Below are positions 1 through 9,297 of a stretch of 42,287 bases of DNA, piece by piece. The notes below the pieces were generated by a model. It was given only the letters and a program-made list of their open reading frames with translations, did not search any database and was not told the origin of the DNA. A program made the position numbers and the translations under genes. Source of the DNA: a virus; the IMG/VR virus record IMGVR_UViG_3300020152_000011, positions 1-42,287 of that record. One strand, given 5' to 3'. Position 1 is the first letter of the stretch. Each line of letters begins with the position of its first letter.

Positions 1-127
1 ACGACGGTGCTACGCGAAGCTGTCTACGCGTACACGAACGTCGGCCTCGTGCGCGTGACCGATGCGGGTGTCGAGCGCTTGTCGAGCGAGACGGTGTCGG
101 CGCTGTTGCCGGGCTCAGAGTACGCAG
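1..127. repeat. Terminal direct repeat, left copy (circle closure)
   Basis: Bases 1-127 are identical to 42161-42287 and lie inside one continuous reading frame of the tail nozzle gene. The length matches a k-mer overlap from assembly of a circular molecule, so this is most likely not a biological terminal repeat. Removing one copy leaves a circle of 42,160 bp. Confidence 0.95.
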
Positions 128-696
128 AGACGGCGTCGATCATCGTCGAACGCAACGAAACGGATGACGAGATCCTCGTGCGTCTCGATGACACGCGCGT
201 GATTCTCTACAGCGTTCGGGCCGCTGCTTACACGACGCTGGGGTGGGAAGACATCACGGCTCTGGCGTATGCACGGTACCCTTACTTTGGAGCCGCGGCG
301 GTATACGCCGGGCGCTCTCCGGGAGACGCGCAGCCAGCGTTCTCTTCGTGGAACGCGACCAGCTACGACGCTTGCACCGTTCGGTTCCAGCCGATGTTCG
401 CCGGCGATCCGTTCTCGCAAAAGCAGTGGGTCGATTCGACGTGGGTGTTCGACGCCGGATCGATCGGCAAGAGCATCACGCCGAACTGGAACGGCGTGGA
501 TTCTCCAGCGGTGGCGCTGAAGGGCGGCGCGCAGTTCTACCGCGAGTCGCGCGCACAGATCGGCGTCCCCCGACGTGTTGCCGTCGGTCACACGGTCGGG
601 CCCGGTTTCCAGGTGTTGCCGCAAGCCTCGCCTACCAACTTCTTCGCGCTGTCGCTGCGCTATCGACAGTTCGGAGAGCAGAACCTTCACCGATGA
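1..696 (+). CDS. Tail nozzle-like protein, C-terminal part (continues from 40355-42287)
   Basis: This is the 3' end of a gene broken by the arbitrary linear cut. The frame at position 1 joins in register to the GTG-initiated frame starting at 40355; the whole gene would be 2502 nt and 833 aa. The part here starts with a WD/propeller-like segment (AYTNVGLVRV) and ends at TGA 694-696. The next gene starts inside the stop (ATGA). The role as tail nozzle (T7 gp12-like) is inferred from the N-terminal half and gene order. Confidence 0.75.
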   Translation, partial: TTVLREAVYAYTNVGLVRVTDAGVERLSSETVSALLPGSEYAETASIIVERNETDDEILVRLDDTRVILYSVRAAAYTTLGWEDITALAYARYPYFGAAAVYAGRSPGDAQPAFSSWNATSYDACTVRFQPMFAGDPFSQKQWVDSTWVFDAGSIGKSITPNWNGVDSPAVALKGGAQFYRESRAQIGVPRRVAVGHTVGPGFQVLPQASPTNFFALSLRYRQFGEQNLHR

Positions 697-1070
697 CGCT
701 CAACCGCAATACCCAGCTGCGAAAGCAGCTCTTCGACGCGAAGGACCTCGGCGAACACGCGCGAGATGCGCAGCACGCGTTCGACAGCCAGTCGCGTTCG
801 GTCACGAAGACGATCGAGGCATTCTACACCGAGCCGATGGTGCTCGGTGTCGGCTCTGAGGAGCCGGAAAACATCGAGCTCGCTCGCATCATCAACCTGA
901 ACGCGCAAGAGACACCGGTCTCGTGTGGGTCGATGGTGCATTACAACTGGAAGCCGGAGCTCGGCGGCGCGCAGATCACGTCAATCGACGGCCTCACGCC
1001 GAGCGTGACGACGAAATACCGCTTCAAGTTCCGCGTGTGGTTTCCCGCGCGCTCGCAAGGGGTGCTCTGA
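693..1070 (+). CDS. Hypothetical protein downstream of the tail nozzle gene
   Basis: 125 aa. ATG 693 overlaps the nozzle stop (ATGA) and its own TGA overlaps the next ATG, so translation is coupled on both sides. The N-terminal third is charged and probably helical; the rest looks like beta strands with alternating hydrophobic residues (KYRFKFRVWF near the end). No signal peptide, membrane segment or known motif is seen. Its place between the nozzle and the large internal-protein candidates makes a minor virion or tail protein likely, but the family is not recognised. Confidence 0.75.
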   Translation: MTLNRNTQLRKQLFDAKDLGEHARDAQHAFDSQSRSVTKTIEAFYTEPMVLGVGSEEPENIELARIINLNAQETPVSCGSMVHYNWKPELGGAQITSIDGLTPSVTTKYRFKFRVWFPARSQGVL

Positions 1071-3820
1071 TGGCTGTCCCGACCACTACGTTTCGTTCCA
1101 ACGTCGGGCTACCCCGCGGCTACACCGTGGACCCCGTGACGGGCGAGCTCGTGCGCAGCGCGTCGCAGAACGTGCCGATGGCGACGAGTTCGCCCACGTT
1201 CGCGCCGACGACGAACTACGAGACGCTTTCGCAGCGGCCCGACTGGGAGACCGGCGAGACAGCCCCGGGCGTGCCGACACACCAGGCTGGCACGAGTGGC
1301 CAGTACTACACCGATCAGTACGGCGACGTTTGGGGCCTCGTCGGCGACCGGTGGGTGAAGCAGACGAAGCTTCCGAACGGGGCGACGACGTACACCAACG
1401 GATCGCCCGGCGAGGTCTCGAAGCGTCTCCAAGACATGCCTTCGAACGAGATGCCCGGCTTCAGCGAGTACGACGAGCGCGGGCTCGCGGCGCAGGTGAA
1501 GCGGCCCGTGCGGATGCCGGGGCAACCCGGATACCAGGGCACGAACATAATGGGCGGCGCGCCGAACGGCTCCGCGATCATGCAGCAGCAGGCGGCGCAG
1601 AGTCAGAACGAGCTCGACAACTTCAACGGACAGAATCGCAACTGGCAGGACCTGCTCTACAGCGGCGTGAACGGCGTCACACAGGCGCAGCAGGACCAGC
1701 TCCAGCGTCAGATCGGCCACGACAACGACGCGATCCGCTCGATGAACGATCTGTTCGCGACGCAGCAGAACAACGCCGCGCGCGCCAACCAGCAGTCGGC
1801 GAACCTGTTCGCGGATTATCGCAACCAACAGTCGGGACTCAACTCGCAGGACCAAGCAGCCCTCGGACGGTTCAACACCGATCTAGACTCGGTGCAGTCC
1901 CGCATCAGCGGGATGAACTACAACCCGGTCGCGTTCGATGCTGAGGGGCTCGGTGCGCAACGCAACGCGCTCAACTGGGCGAGCGGAGTTGCGGGCGGCT
2001 CGCTCAACTACAACGCCGCGCAGTCCGGGCTCACGCAGGCCCAGCTATACCAAGCCCCTGCCGCCGCGCAGGCGCAGCTGACGAAGGCGCTTGCCGAGCA
2101 GTACAGCTCCAGCAGCGCAGACATCAATCGCCAGTGGCAGGCGATGGATGACCTGTACGGCGTCTCACAAGGATCGCTTGATTACGCCGCCGCGCAGTGG
2201 CAGACGCCCGACGCCGTGAGGCAGCGGCAGCTCGATGGGTTGCAGGCGATCGACGACGACATGCGGGACGGTCACATCGACCAGTACAACGCGCTGCAGG
2301 ACATCGAGCAGGAGCTCCGGAGCGGTGGCAACGGTCAGCGCGCAGCGATCGCGGCTCTGCAGCGCGAGATCGACGCCGAGGGCGGCACGGCCACGGCGGC
2401 GCAGCGCGACGCGATGGCGCGGCTTCGCAACGAGATCGACAACGGCGGCCAGGACTTCCGCGAAGGGATCGCGAAGTACAAAGAGCTGACGACGCCGCAG
2501 GCGACCGCACAGGAGCGCTACCTCGCCGAGATCGCCCGACGCAGCTTCGAGGCGCAGGACCGCGGCAACCGCGAAGCGCAGATGCAAGATCTCGCGTTCC
2601 GCGGGCTGCGTTCGGGTGGCGCGGAGGTCGCGGCGATGGATTCGCAGCGCCAGCAGCTCGGGCAAGACCGCACGCAGGCCGAGCTCGGGCTGCAGGCGAA
2701 TGCGGTTGGTCGGTCGATGCAAGCGCTCGAGGGCTATACGTCTGCGTCCGGACAGCTGCGCGCCCAGCAGCTGCAGGGCGAAGGGATGTACAACGAGGCG
2801 GCCGCGAACGCGCGCGCGCAGCAGCAGCAGGCGCTCGCGATGGTGTCGGAAGCCGAGAACGCGCTGCGGGCGGCCCAGCAGCAAGGGCTCGCCATGAGCG
2901 CGGCGCAGACGAACGCGATCCGGGCGTCGCACCAGAACGCCGTGGCGATGTACAACGACGCCGCAGCGCGGCTGCGCGAAGCCGAAGACTCGGTCGGCAT
3001 GTTCAACACGAACGCCAAAAACCAGGCGTTCGCCAACAACCAGTCGACGCGGCTCACCGGACACCTATCGTCCGCGCAGCAGGCGAACACAATCCGCGGA
3101 CAGAACGATGCCGTCGGGATGTTCAACACCGGTCAGGTGAACCAGGTGGGCATGTTCAACGCCGGGCAGGCGAACAACATGTCGATGTTCAACGCGGGCG
3201 AGCGCAACAACGTCAACATGTTCAACACAGGCCAGGCGAACCAGAACTCACAGTTCAACGCCGGGCAAGCCAATCAGGTCGGCATGTTCAATGCGGGCCA
3301 GACGAACCAGGCGCGCGCGAACAACCAGAGCGCGATGCTCGCTGGCGGAATCCAGCAGGGCAACATGGCGAACAACATTCGCTCTGCGAATGACGCGATC
3401 AACATGTTCAACTCGAACCAGTCGATGGTGCAGCAGCGTTGGCAAGCGGACAGCCTCGCAGGCCTCGCAGGCCAGCGGCTCACCGGGAACAACGCCACGA
3501 CCGGTCAGATCAGCGGTCGCAACAGCGACATGTTCGGCGCGGGCATGGGCGTGAACGACTCGCAGTATGCGCGCGACCGCGACACGGTCGGGATGGGCAT
3601 CTCGAACACCGGCGCGCAGCACACGATGCGCACGAACACGAACAACTTCGCCGGAGGCATCCCGCAGACCACGTTCGGCAACCTGCAGAGCGCCTACGGT
3701 TCGTTCCTCGCGGGCTCCGGCCAGTCGAGCTCGATGTCGACGCAGAACCGGCTGCAGCAGCAGCAGATGACTGGGCTCGGCATCCTCGCGCAGAACAACC
3801 CGAAGTACAGGATGGCCTGA
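1070..3820 (+). CDS. Large Gln/Asn/Ala-rich repeat protein, candidate DNA-ejection (internal virion) protein
   Basis: 916 aa, ATG 1070 in a TGATG overlap. The protein is low-complexity, rich in Gln, Ala and Asn, with long helical stretches. Around residues 682-747 it carries six consecutive 11-residue repeats of the form MFNxGQxNxxx. This array is flanked on both sides by copies of a module of about 35 residues (ANNQS....ANxIR..NDA..MFN). There is no signal peptide or enzyme motif. In podoviruses the large proteins after the nozzle gene are usually ejection proteins stored in the head, and that is the inferred role. A tape-measure role is unlikely because no tail-tube or sheath genes are seen. 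Confidence 0.8.
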   Translation: MAVPTTTFRSNVGLPRGYTVDPVTGELVRSASQNVPMATSSPTFAPTTNYETLSQRPDWETGETAPGVPTHQAGTSGQYYTDQYGDVWGLVGDRWVKQTKLPNGATTYTNGSPGEVSKRLQDMPSNEMPGFSEYDERGLAAQVKRPVRMPGQPGYQGTNIMGGAPNGSAIMQQQAAQSQNELDNFNGQNRNWQDLLYSGVNGVTQAQQDQLQRQIGHDNDAIRSMNDLFATQQNNAARANQQSANLFADYRNQQSGLNSQDQAALGRFNTDLDSVQSRISGMNYNPVAFDAEGLGAQRNALNWASGVAGGSLNYNAAQSGLTQAQLYQAPAAAQAQLTKALAEQYSSSSADINRQWQAMDDLYGVSQGSLDYAAAQWQTPDAVRQRQLDGLQAIDDDMRDGHIDQYNALQDIEQELRSGGNGQRAAIAALQREIDAEGGTATAAQRDAMARLRNEIDNGGQDFREGIAKYKELTTPQATAQERYLAEIARRSFEAQDRGNREAQMQDLAFRGLRSGGAEVAAMDSQRQQLGQDRTQAELGLQANAVGRSMQALEGYTSASGQLRAQQLQGEGMYNEAAANARAQQQQALAMVSEAENALRAAQQQGLAMSAAQTNAIRASHQNAVAMYNDAAARLREAEDSVGMFNTNAKNQAFANNQSTRLTGHLSSAQQANTIRGQNDAVGMFNTGQVNQVGMFNAGQANNMSMFNAGERNNVNMFNTGQANQNSQFNAGQANQVGMFNAGQTNQARANNQSAMLAGGIQQGNMANNIRSANDAINMFNSNQSMVQQRWQADSLAGLAGQRLTGNNATTGQISGRNSDMFGAGMGVNDSQYARDRDTVGMGISNTGAQHTMRTNTNNFAGGIPQTTFGNLQSAYGSFLAGSGQSSSMSTQNRLQQQQMTGLGILAQNNPKYRMA
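3113..3310 (+). repeat. Six tandem 33-bp coding repeats (11-residue units)
   Basis: Six in-frame 33-bp units encode repeats with the core F-N-A/T-G-Q-x-N spaced exactly 11 residues apart. Third-position differences between units show that the array is maintained at protein level rather than being a fresh duplication. Degenerate relatives of the unit (MFNTN, MFNSN, DMFGAG) occur shortly before and after the array. Confidence 0.9.
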
Positions 3821-5292
3821 TGACCTACTCGCTCTTCGACGACGAAGATCTGAACGCGTTCGAGCGCGAGCGTCAGGAAATGGCGATGCTCGAGAACGCG
3901 TATCTCGCGCCTCCGAGCGGCATCGCTCCGCTGCCGAGCTCGCCGCCGCCACAGCTCGCCGAACCGATGGCGCCGCTGCGCGACGACGGCACGGCGCCGG
4001 ACTGGGCGACGGCGGTCAGCATCGGGGCGAGCGGGCTCGGCGCGATCGCCGACCTCGCGCTCAACAAGGGGCGCAACACCGGCGCGATCCTGGCGGCGGG
4101 TGCGGCCGGCGCGGATCGAAGTGCCGACATCCGACTGCGCTCGCGGCAAGAGGCGATGCAGTACGAGAAGGAGCGCGCGCGGCAGGGCCTCGAGCAGCAG
4201 CAGCTCGCTGAACGCGCGAAGTACAACCAATACTTGGACCGATCGCTCGGTGCGCGAGTCGACAAAGAGCATGCGCTGAACGAGGACCGGGACGCCTCGC
4301 GAGGGATTCGTGAGCAGGGGCAGGACCCCTCAGCGTTTATCGCGTGGGCCAAGACGAAGGGCTACGACCTGGGTGGCCTCAAGACCATGGCGCAGGTGCG
4401 CTCTGCGATGGGTCCGCTCGTGAAAGAGTGGGAACTCGAGCACGCGGACGACAAGGCCGGCGCGACGGCACGCGGACGCATCACAGCGGAGAACGCGCTC
4501 GCTGAGCAGACGGGCCGAGCGAAGGCGACCGAGTTCGAGCAGCAAACGCCAGCCGCGGTCGCGCGAGCCGAGCAGACGGCTCAAGCCACGATGGACGAGA
4601 AGGCGACGCTCGCGGGCGAGCAGGCCGGCGCGCGCGAAGCAGCCACCGGCGCGGGCGAGTCGCGGCGCGAGCAGCGCTCGCAGTCGAAGATGAACAAGTT
4701 CCGCGACGAGACCGAGAAGACGCGGCCGCTCGTCACGATCGGCAAGAACCTCGACTCCGTGATGGCGAAGTACCCGGGCGACCAGCCCGGCGTCGGCATG
4801 TGGGACTCGTTCAAGAGCGGCAAGCTGTCGAACGAGGACGATCTCGCGGTGCGCAACGCGGTCAGCAACATGACCGACCTCGTGGCGCGCGTGCGATCCG
4901 GCGCGGCCATCCCGCCGCCCGAGTTCGAGAAGATCGCCGGCTTCGTGGCGGGCGGCACCGGCGCGACCGAGCAGCAGTTCAAGATCGCGTGGGCGGCGAC
5001 GAAGCGCTGGCTGCAGACCGAGATGAAGCAGCAGAGCGCCGGGCGCGAGAATGAGGCGCGGTCGGTGCTCGGCGGCGATGCGGACTGGGCGCTCGGCCCC
5101 GCTCCGGCTCCAGGCGGCGCGGGGCCGATCCGGCTGGGTCCGACAGGGGGCGGCGCTCCGGGCGCCGTGAACATGCCGGCAGCGGGCGGCGGCGGCATGG
5201 TGCCGGTCGTCTCGCCGAGCGGGCAGCGCGGCATGGTGACGCCCGAGCAGGCGCAGCAGCTGCGCGGCAAGCCGGGATGGCAGGTGCCCTGA
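3820..5292 (+). CDS. Candidate internal virion / ejection protein
   Basis: 490 aa, ATG 3820 in an ATGA-type overlap. The N-terminus has acidic and Pro-rich segments, then a short Gly/Ala-rich hydrophobic patch (near residues 65-100) followed by a long Gln/Glu/Arg-rich probable coiled coil. The C-terminal approximately 80 residues are Gly/Pro-rich and flexible. No catalytic motif is visible. It is the second of three consecutive large, coupled genes after the nozzle, the usual place for podovirus ejection proteins. Function is inferred from position and composition only. Confidence 0.75.
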   Translation: MTYSLFDDEDLNAFERERQEMAMLENAYLAPPSGIAPLPSSPPPQLAEPMAPLRDDGTAPDWATAVSIGASGLGAIADLALNKGRNTGAILAAGAAGADRSADIRLRSRQEAMQYEKERARQGLEQQQLAERAKYNQYLDRSLGARVDKEHALNEDRDASRGIREQGQDPSAFIAWAKTKGYDLGGLKTMAQVRSAMGPLVKEWELEHADDKAGATARGRITAENALAEQTGRAKATEFEQQTPAAVARAEQTAQATMDEKATLAGEQAGAREAATGAGESRREQRSQSKMNKFRDETEKTRPLVTIGKNLDSVMAKYPGDQPGVGMWDSFKSGKLSNEDDLAVRNAVSNMTDLVARVRSGAAIPPPEFEKIAGFVAGGTGATEQQFKIAWAATKRWLQTEMKQQSAGRENEARSVLGGDADWALGPAPAPGGAGPIRLGPTGGGAPGAVNMPAAGGGGMVPVVSPSGQRGMVTPEQAQQLRGKPGWQVP

Positions 5293-7070
5293 TGCCGGGT
5301 TTCGACGAAGAGCTGCAGCAGGCGCTCGGCGGCGGCGGTAGCTCGTTCGACGACGAGCTCAACGCAGCTCTGGGCGGCGGCTACCCGCAGGTGGGCGTCA
5401 CGCTCGAAGGTCTCGACGCGGAGCGCGCGGCTGCCGAGCAGTCCGCGTTCAAGCCGTGGTCGGGGCCGGCGCAGGTGCCGCTGCAGCAGAGCTCGAGCGC
5501 GGGCGCGGCGAAGTGGGGCACGCAGCACGACCCCGAGGCCGGGCTGTGGGAAAGCGTGCTCGAAGGCGGCAGCGACTTCGGACAGCGCGCCGCGCAGTCG
5601 GCGACGTTCGGCTACGGCGACGAGATCGTCGGGGCACTGGCGGGCGAGCAGCGCGGGCAAGCGGTACGGGATCGCCAGCAGCTCGCACAGGAGCGCTCTC
5701 CCGGCTGGTCGCTCGCAGGCGACGTGGCGGGCGGCCTCGGCATGGCTGCCGCTACCGGCGGCATCGGGCATGGAATCCGGGGCGCAGCGGCGACGGGCGC
5801 TCTCGAGGGCGGCTTGGCCGGCGCGGGGTACGCCGACGACGGCGATCGCCTCGAAGGCGCGCTGCAAGGCGCTGGGGCGGGCGCAGCGCTCGGCGGTGCG
5901 GGTGGTGCACTCGGCGCGGGCGCGAGCGGTGCGGCCAGCTGGGTGGGCGAGAAGGCGGCCCCGTGGCTGCGCGAGCAAGGCTTGCTCAACCGCGTCGCGA
6001 GCTCGGGGCTCTACGGCGGATCGATGGATCGCCTCGCGCAGAACCAAGGCGGCAAGCAGGGCGTCGCGCAGCTCGGCGAGTGGATGGAGAACCATGGCCT
6101 GACGCAGTGGACGCCGGAGGGCATCGGCGACGAAGCGGCGAGCATGAACTCGATGTGGCAGGGCGATCAGCGCGCCTTCATCGACGATCTCGCGGGCCGG
6201 CCCGAGGGGATGCCGATGGTCGACACCGGCGCGGTCGGCGACAAGCTGCGGCGCGAAGCCGGGCAGCTATCCCAGCTGCCGGACGCCGACTCCGCGCGGC
6301 AGGTGACGCAGTATCGGCAGGAAGCCGAAGCGCTCGCGAACAAGAGCGAGTGGGACCAGATGCCGTTCGATCAAGCGCTGCGCGCACGGCAGGGCTACGA
6401 CAAGGCGGTCAACTGGGACAAGCTCGGCGGCTCGCGTGAGGACGGTCTCTACGAAGAGGTGGCGCGCGACGCTGGCAACGGGCTCCGCGGTGGCCTCGTG
6501 GAGTCGCTCGAGAACACGTCGCCCGAGCTCGCGCCGCGGTGGGAGTCGATCCAGGAGAACCTCGGCAACAGCGCGACGATCGCTGGCGTCGGGAACTCGC
6601 GCGCGATGCGCGAGTTCGGTAACCAGCCTCTGTCGCTGCCTTCGCTGATCGGTGCAGCTGGCGGCGGCTTTCCGGGCATGGTTGCTGCGGCAGCCGTCAA
6701 GACGGGTGGACGCGCCGGAGCAGCGAACGTGCTCGGCGGCGCGAGCAAGGCTGCGAACTGGATCGGCGACATGGCCGGGCCGGCGGGAGCTTTCGGCGAC
6801 GCGGGCGGCGCGATCGCAGCGCAGGAAGCGGGACGGGACGAAGGGCAGCAAGCGTCGCGAGGCTTCATGCTTCCGCAGGCGGCAATGCAGTTGCTGCAGA
6901 GCGAGCCGCAGGCGCTTGGTCCCTATCAAAAGCAGTTCGCTGACGCCGCCGCGAGTCCGGACAGCGGCGCGGTCAAAGCGCTCCTCACGAAGCTTCGCCA
7001 GAGCGATGAGACGTGGCGCACTACCTACCTGCCGAAGCTGCAGATGGTCACGGGAGAGCTCGACTTCTGA
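5292..7070 (+). CDS. Candidate internal virion / ejection protein with Gly-zipper segment
   Basis: 592 aa, ATG 5292 coupled to the upstream stop. The first 35 residues contain a duplicated short motif (FDEEL..ALGGG / FDDEL..ALGGG). Residues roughly 140-225 are extremely Gly/Ala-rich with GxxxG spacing, suiting membrane insertion during genome delivery. Further helical regions and a second Gly/Ala-rich stretch (about 455-520) follow. No lytic transglycosylase or peptidase motif was found, so wall-degrading activity is not claimed. It is the third of the large candidate ejection proteins. Confidence 0.75.
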   Translation: MPGFDEELQQALGGGGSSFDDELNAALGGGYPQVGVTLEGLDAERAAAEQSAFKPWSGPAQVPLQQSSSAGAAKWGTQHDPEAGLWESVLEGGSDFGQRAAQSATFGYGDEIVGALAGEQRGQAVRDRQQLAQERSPGWSLAGDVAGGLGMAAATGGIGHGIRGAAATGALEGGLAGAGYADDGDRLEGALQGAGAGAALGGAGGALGAGASGAASWVGEKAAPWLREQGLLNRVASSGLYGGSMDRLAQNQGGKQGVAQLGEWMENHGLTQWTPEGIGDEAASMNSMWQGDQRAFIDDLAGRPEGMPMVDTGAVGDKLRREAGQLSQLPDADSARQVTQYRQEAEALANKSEWDQMPFDQALRARQGYDKAVNWDKLGGSREDGLYEEVARDAGNGLRGGLVESLENTSPELAPRWESIQENLGNSATIAGVGNSRAMREFGNQPLSLPSLIGAAGGGFPGMVAAAAVKTGGRAGAANVLGGASKAANWIGDMAGPAGAFGDAGGAIAAQEAGRDEGQQASRGFMLPQAAMQLLQSEPQALGPYQKQFADAAASPDSGAVKALLTKLRQSDETWRTTYLPKLQMVTGELDF

Positions 7071-8134
7071 TGCAACGCGCAGCCCTCAGAGCAACGATCG
7101 GAGGCGTCCCGCGGGATGTGCCGCTCGGCGCGTTCTCGAGCGGCCAGGTGATGGCCTACGATTCGACAACCAACGAGTTCAAGGGCGTAGCTGGCGGCGG
7201 CGCGGGCGAGCCAGGTCCAGCTGGGCCGGAGGGACCCGCAGGTCCGCAGGGGCCGGAGGGCCCAGCTGGTCCAGGCGTCGATCCCTACGCCGTGCAACCA
7301 GGTAATCGCGCGCTCCGCCAGGAGCCTCTGCTCTGCATGTACCTGAGCGACATGGGCCTGCAGGCGGGCGTTGAGGCTGCGCTCGGAAGGCCGATCGATG
7401 CGTTCCTCGCGTACACCGACGAGAACACGCTCACGAGCAACACGTTCGAGCTCAACAACAAGTTTGCCGCGGGACAGAAGGTGATCCTGTCGCACTCGCT
7501 CGTGCAGGCCGGGCAGAGCCTCGCGACTGCAGCCAGCGGCGGCTACAACGCCCTGTATGACCAGTGCGTCGCGAACCTGATCCCGTACAAAGATCGGATT
7601 CTCAGCATCCGGATCGGGTGGGAGTTCAATAAGGCGAGCGGCTATCCGTGGGACCGAAGCGCGATCGGTTGGAGCGCGGCGAACTACGCGCAGGCCTTCG
7701 GCAACTTCGCGATCCGCATTCGGCGCGGCATGCCCGATGTCTTGATCGACTGGTGCCCGCTGTGGGATCAGCCACTCGCGGACGCGTATTACCCCGGCGA
7801 TGAGTTCGTCGACATCGTCGGGAACGACGTCTACGTCAACAGCGCCAACTGGTCGGACTCGTACGTAAACCCGTACCAGGCGGCGAACTGCTCGCTGCGC
7901 TGGCAAGAAGAGTTCGCGAGGCTGCACAACAAGTTCCTCGCGCTGCCGGAGTGGGCGACGAACTACAACACCGGGACCCTCGTGCGTCGTATCGGCGAGT
8001 GGCTACTGCGACCGAGAGCCGCAAACCGCGTCGTCTACCACGGCTATTGGAACAGTGACTTGGCATTCGCGGGCGCGTTCGCAACGCATCCAAACAACTG
8101 GGTCGCGTTCCAGGAGAAGTTCGAAAGGACATGA
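7070..8134 (+). CDS. Tail fibre with collagen-like stem and GH26-like glycanase domain
   Basis: 354 aa, ATG 7070 in a TGATG overlap. Residues 1-45 look like a virion attachment segment. Residues about 46-69 are eight Gly-X-Y triplets rich in Pro, a collagen-like trimerising stem. The remainder resembles a TIM-barrel glycoside hydrolase of the GH26 (beta-mannanase) type. RIGWEFN carries the likely acid/base Glu185 at the end of strand 4, VDIVGNDVY lies in the following strand region, and LPEWA carries the likely nucleophile Glu294. The inferred role is binding and cutting a host surface or capsular polysaccharide. Substrate cannot be read from sequence; endoglucanase or another clan GH-A activity is possible. 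Confidence 0.75.
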   Translation: MQRAALRATIGGVPRDVPLGAFSSGQVMAYDSTTNEFKGVAGGGAGEPGPAGPEGPAGPQGPEGPAGPGVDPYAVQPGNRALRQEPLLCMYLSDMGLQAGVEAALGRPIDAFLAYTDENTLTSNTFELNNKFAAGQKVILSHSLVQAGQSLATAASGGYNALYDQCVANLIPYKDRILSIRIGWEFNKASGYPWDRSAIGWSAANYAQAFGNFAIRIRRGMPDVLIDWCPLWDQPLADAYYPGDEFVDIVGNDVYVNSANWSDSYVNPYQAANCSLRWQEEFARLHNKFLALPEWATNYNTGTLVRRIGEWLLRPRAANRVVYHGYWNSDLAFAGAFATHPNNWVAFQEKFERT

Positions 8135-8137
8135 GTC

Positions 8138-8476
8138 ATGAGTAACTCAGACATCGCATCCGCACTCGATCGGTGGGCGCCGACCGTCGGCGGACCACAG
8201 CGCAGCGCGTACGCAGCCGGTGCGAACGCGGCCGTGCAATTCCGCACGGCCGCAGACTTCCCAGTGTACGTGAGCGTGCTCGCGACCGGCGCGCTCGCAG
8301 ACGGCGCGCACATCGTGTTCGGCGACGCAGACGTCGCCGCGCCGACGGTGGCTGATCCTCTCTTCTGCCTCGAAGTCGGATACCAGGACGTGATCGCGCC
8401 GAAGGGTGCGACGCACTATCGGGTGTTCGGCGAGGGCTCGGGCGGACACGTCTACATCATGGCGTCGGGGCGGTGA
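8138..8476 (+). CDS. Small hypothetical virion-associated protein
   Basis: 112 aa, ATG 8138, 3 bp after the fibre gene. The composition (short hydrophobic strands, Ala/Gly-rich, few Lys) suggests a compact beta domain; no signal peptide or transmembrane helix is seen. Its stop overlaps the next ATG (TGATG). Being between the fibre gene and another beta-rich gene, it could be a fibre accessory, chaperone or capsid decoration protein. The family is not recognised. Confidence 0.7.
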   Translation: MSNSDIASALDRWAPTVGGPQRSAYAAGANAAVQFRTAADFPVYVSVLATGALADGAHIVFGDADVAAPTVADPLFCLEVGYQDVIAPKGATHYRVFGEGSGGHVYIMASGR

Positions 8477-9297
8477 TGTCGCGACGGCTGGGTACACGAC
8501 GGCCGGGCCGTGGAGGCTTCGGCGCAGCGTCCGGCGGCGGGGGAACTCCGCCGCCGGTGATCCCTACTCCGCCGCTGCCGGCTGCAGTCGGGGACTGGTG
8601 GCACGCCGAGCTCGACTGCGATCCAACGCAGTGGATCTCGCAGATCCTCGCGAACGTGCTGGCGGGCGTGAACGCGCCGACGGTCGCGGTGGATGCGGGC
8701 TTCTTCAACGACACACTCGTTGCGCAGGCGACCGCCACGGGAGACCTCTGGTCAGCGATCGCGCTCGCAGGCGTCGGGATCTCGGCAGGCGATCGGCCGT
8801 ACATGTGCGGGACGTGGCGGCACAGGACACCCGCGACGGGCACACAGGATCGAATGTGCCTCTCGATGCGTGGCGGCTCGAGCGGCACAGAGGCTCAGAT
8901 CCGCACCGGCTGCGATAGCGACGGCGCGGGTAACGACTTCTTCATGGCTCGCCGGCAGAACGGATTTACAGGCGGCACGGCGGCGAGCGGCGACATCCAG
9001 GACACAGATGCGCACTTCTGGGAGATCTTCTGCGACGCGACGCTGGGCACCGTCGTCGCAATGGACGGCGTGATGATCGCGAACGACGCGAGCGCGAATC
9101 CCGGGCTCACCACATTCGCGAGCGCGGTCACGATGGTTGCGGTCGGTGCGAGCTTCAGCGGCGCGTTCCCAACCGTCACGACGATCAACAACGCGAACGT
9201 ATCGATGAAGTGGTTTTTGCTGGCGCCGAGCGTCCCGACCATCGCCGAGCGCGACGCGCTGCTCCTCTATTCTGAGGTCGAATACGGCACCCCATGA
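8476..9297 (+). CDS. Beta-rich tail protein, possibly lectin (LamG/ConA)-like
   Basis: 273 aa from ATG 8476, which sits in the upstream stop (TGATG); an in-frame GTG 3 bp earlier is an alternative start. The N-terminal 40 residues are basic then Gly/Pro-rich, like a linker. Residues about 45-270 form an alternating beta pattern with the layout of concanavalin A-like domains (FWEIFCDATLGTVVAMDG, later VSMKWFLLAPSVPT and a C-terminal LLLYSEVEYG). Such domains are common in phage receptor-binding proteins. This assignment is by pattern only, so the lectin fold is a suggestion. Confidence 0.65.
   Translation: MSRRLGTRRPGRGGFGAASGGGGTPPPVIPTPPLPAAVGDWWHAELDCDPTQWISQILANVLAGVNAPTVAVDAGFFNDTLVAQATATGDLWSAIALAGVGISAGDRPYMCGTWRHRTPATGTQDRMCLSMRGGSSGTEAQIRTGCDSDGAGNDFFMARRQNGFTGGTAASGDIQDTDAHFWEIFCDATLGTVVAMDGVMIANDASANPGLTTFASAVTMVAVGASFSGAFPTVTTINNANVSMKWFLLAPSVPTIAERDALLLYSEVEYGTP

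Noticed and set aside
1-127. Natural short direct terminal repeat of a T7-like linear genome
   Set aside because: It lies inside a continuous structural gene and is exactly 127 bp, a standard assembler k-mer size, so circle closure is simpler.
3113-3310. CRISPR-like array
   Set aside because: The repeats are contiguous 33-bp coding units without spacers and stay in frame.
4581-6095. Long minus-strand frame opposite the ejection-protein genes
   Set aside because: Shadow frame of high-GC codons; the plus-strand genes have coupled starts and sensible composition.
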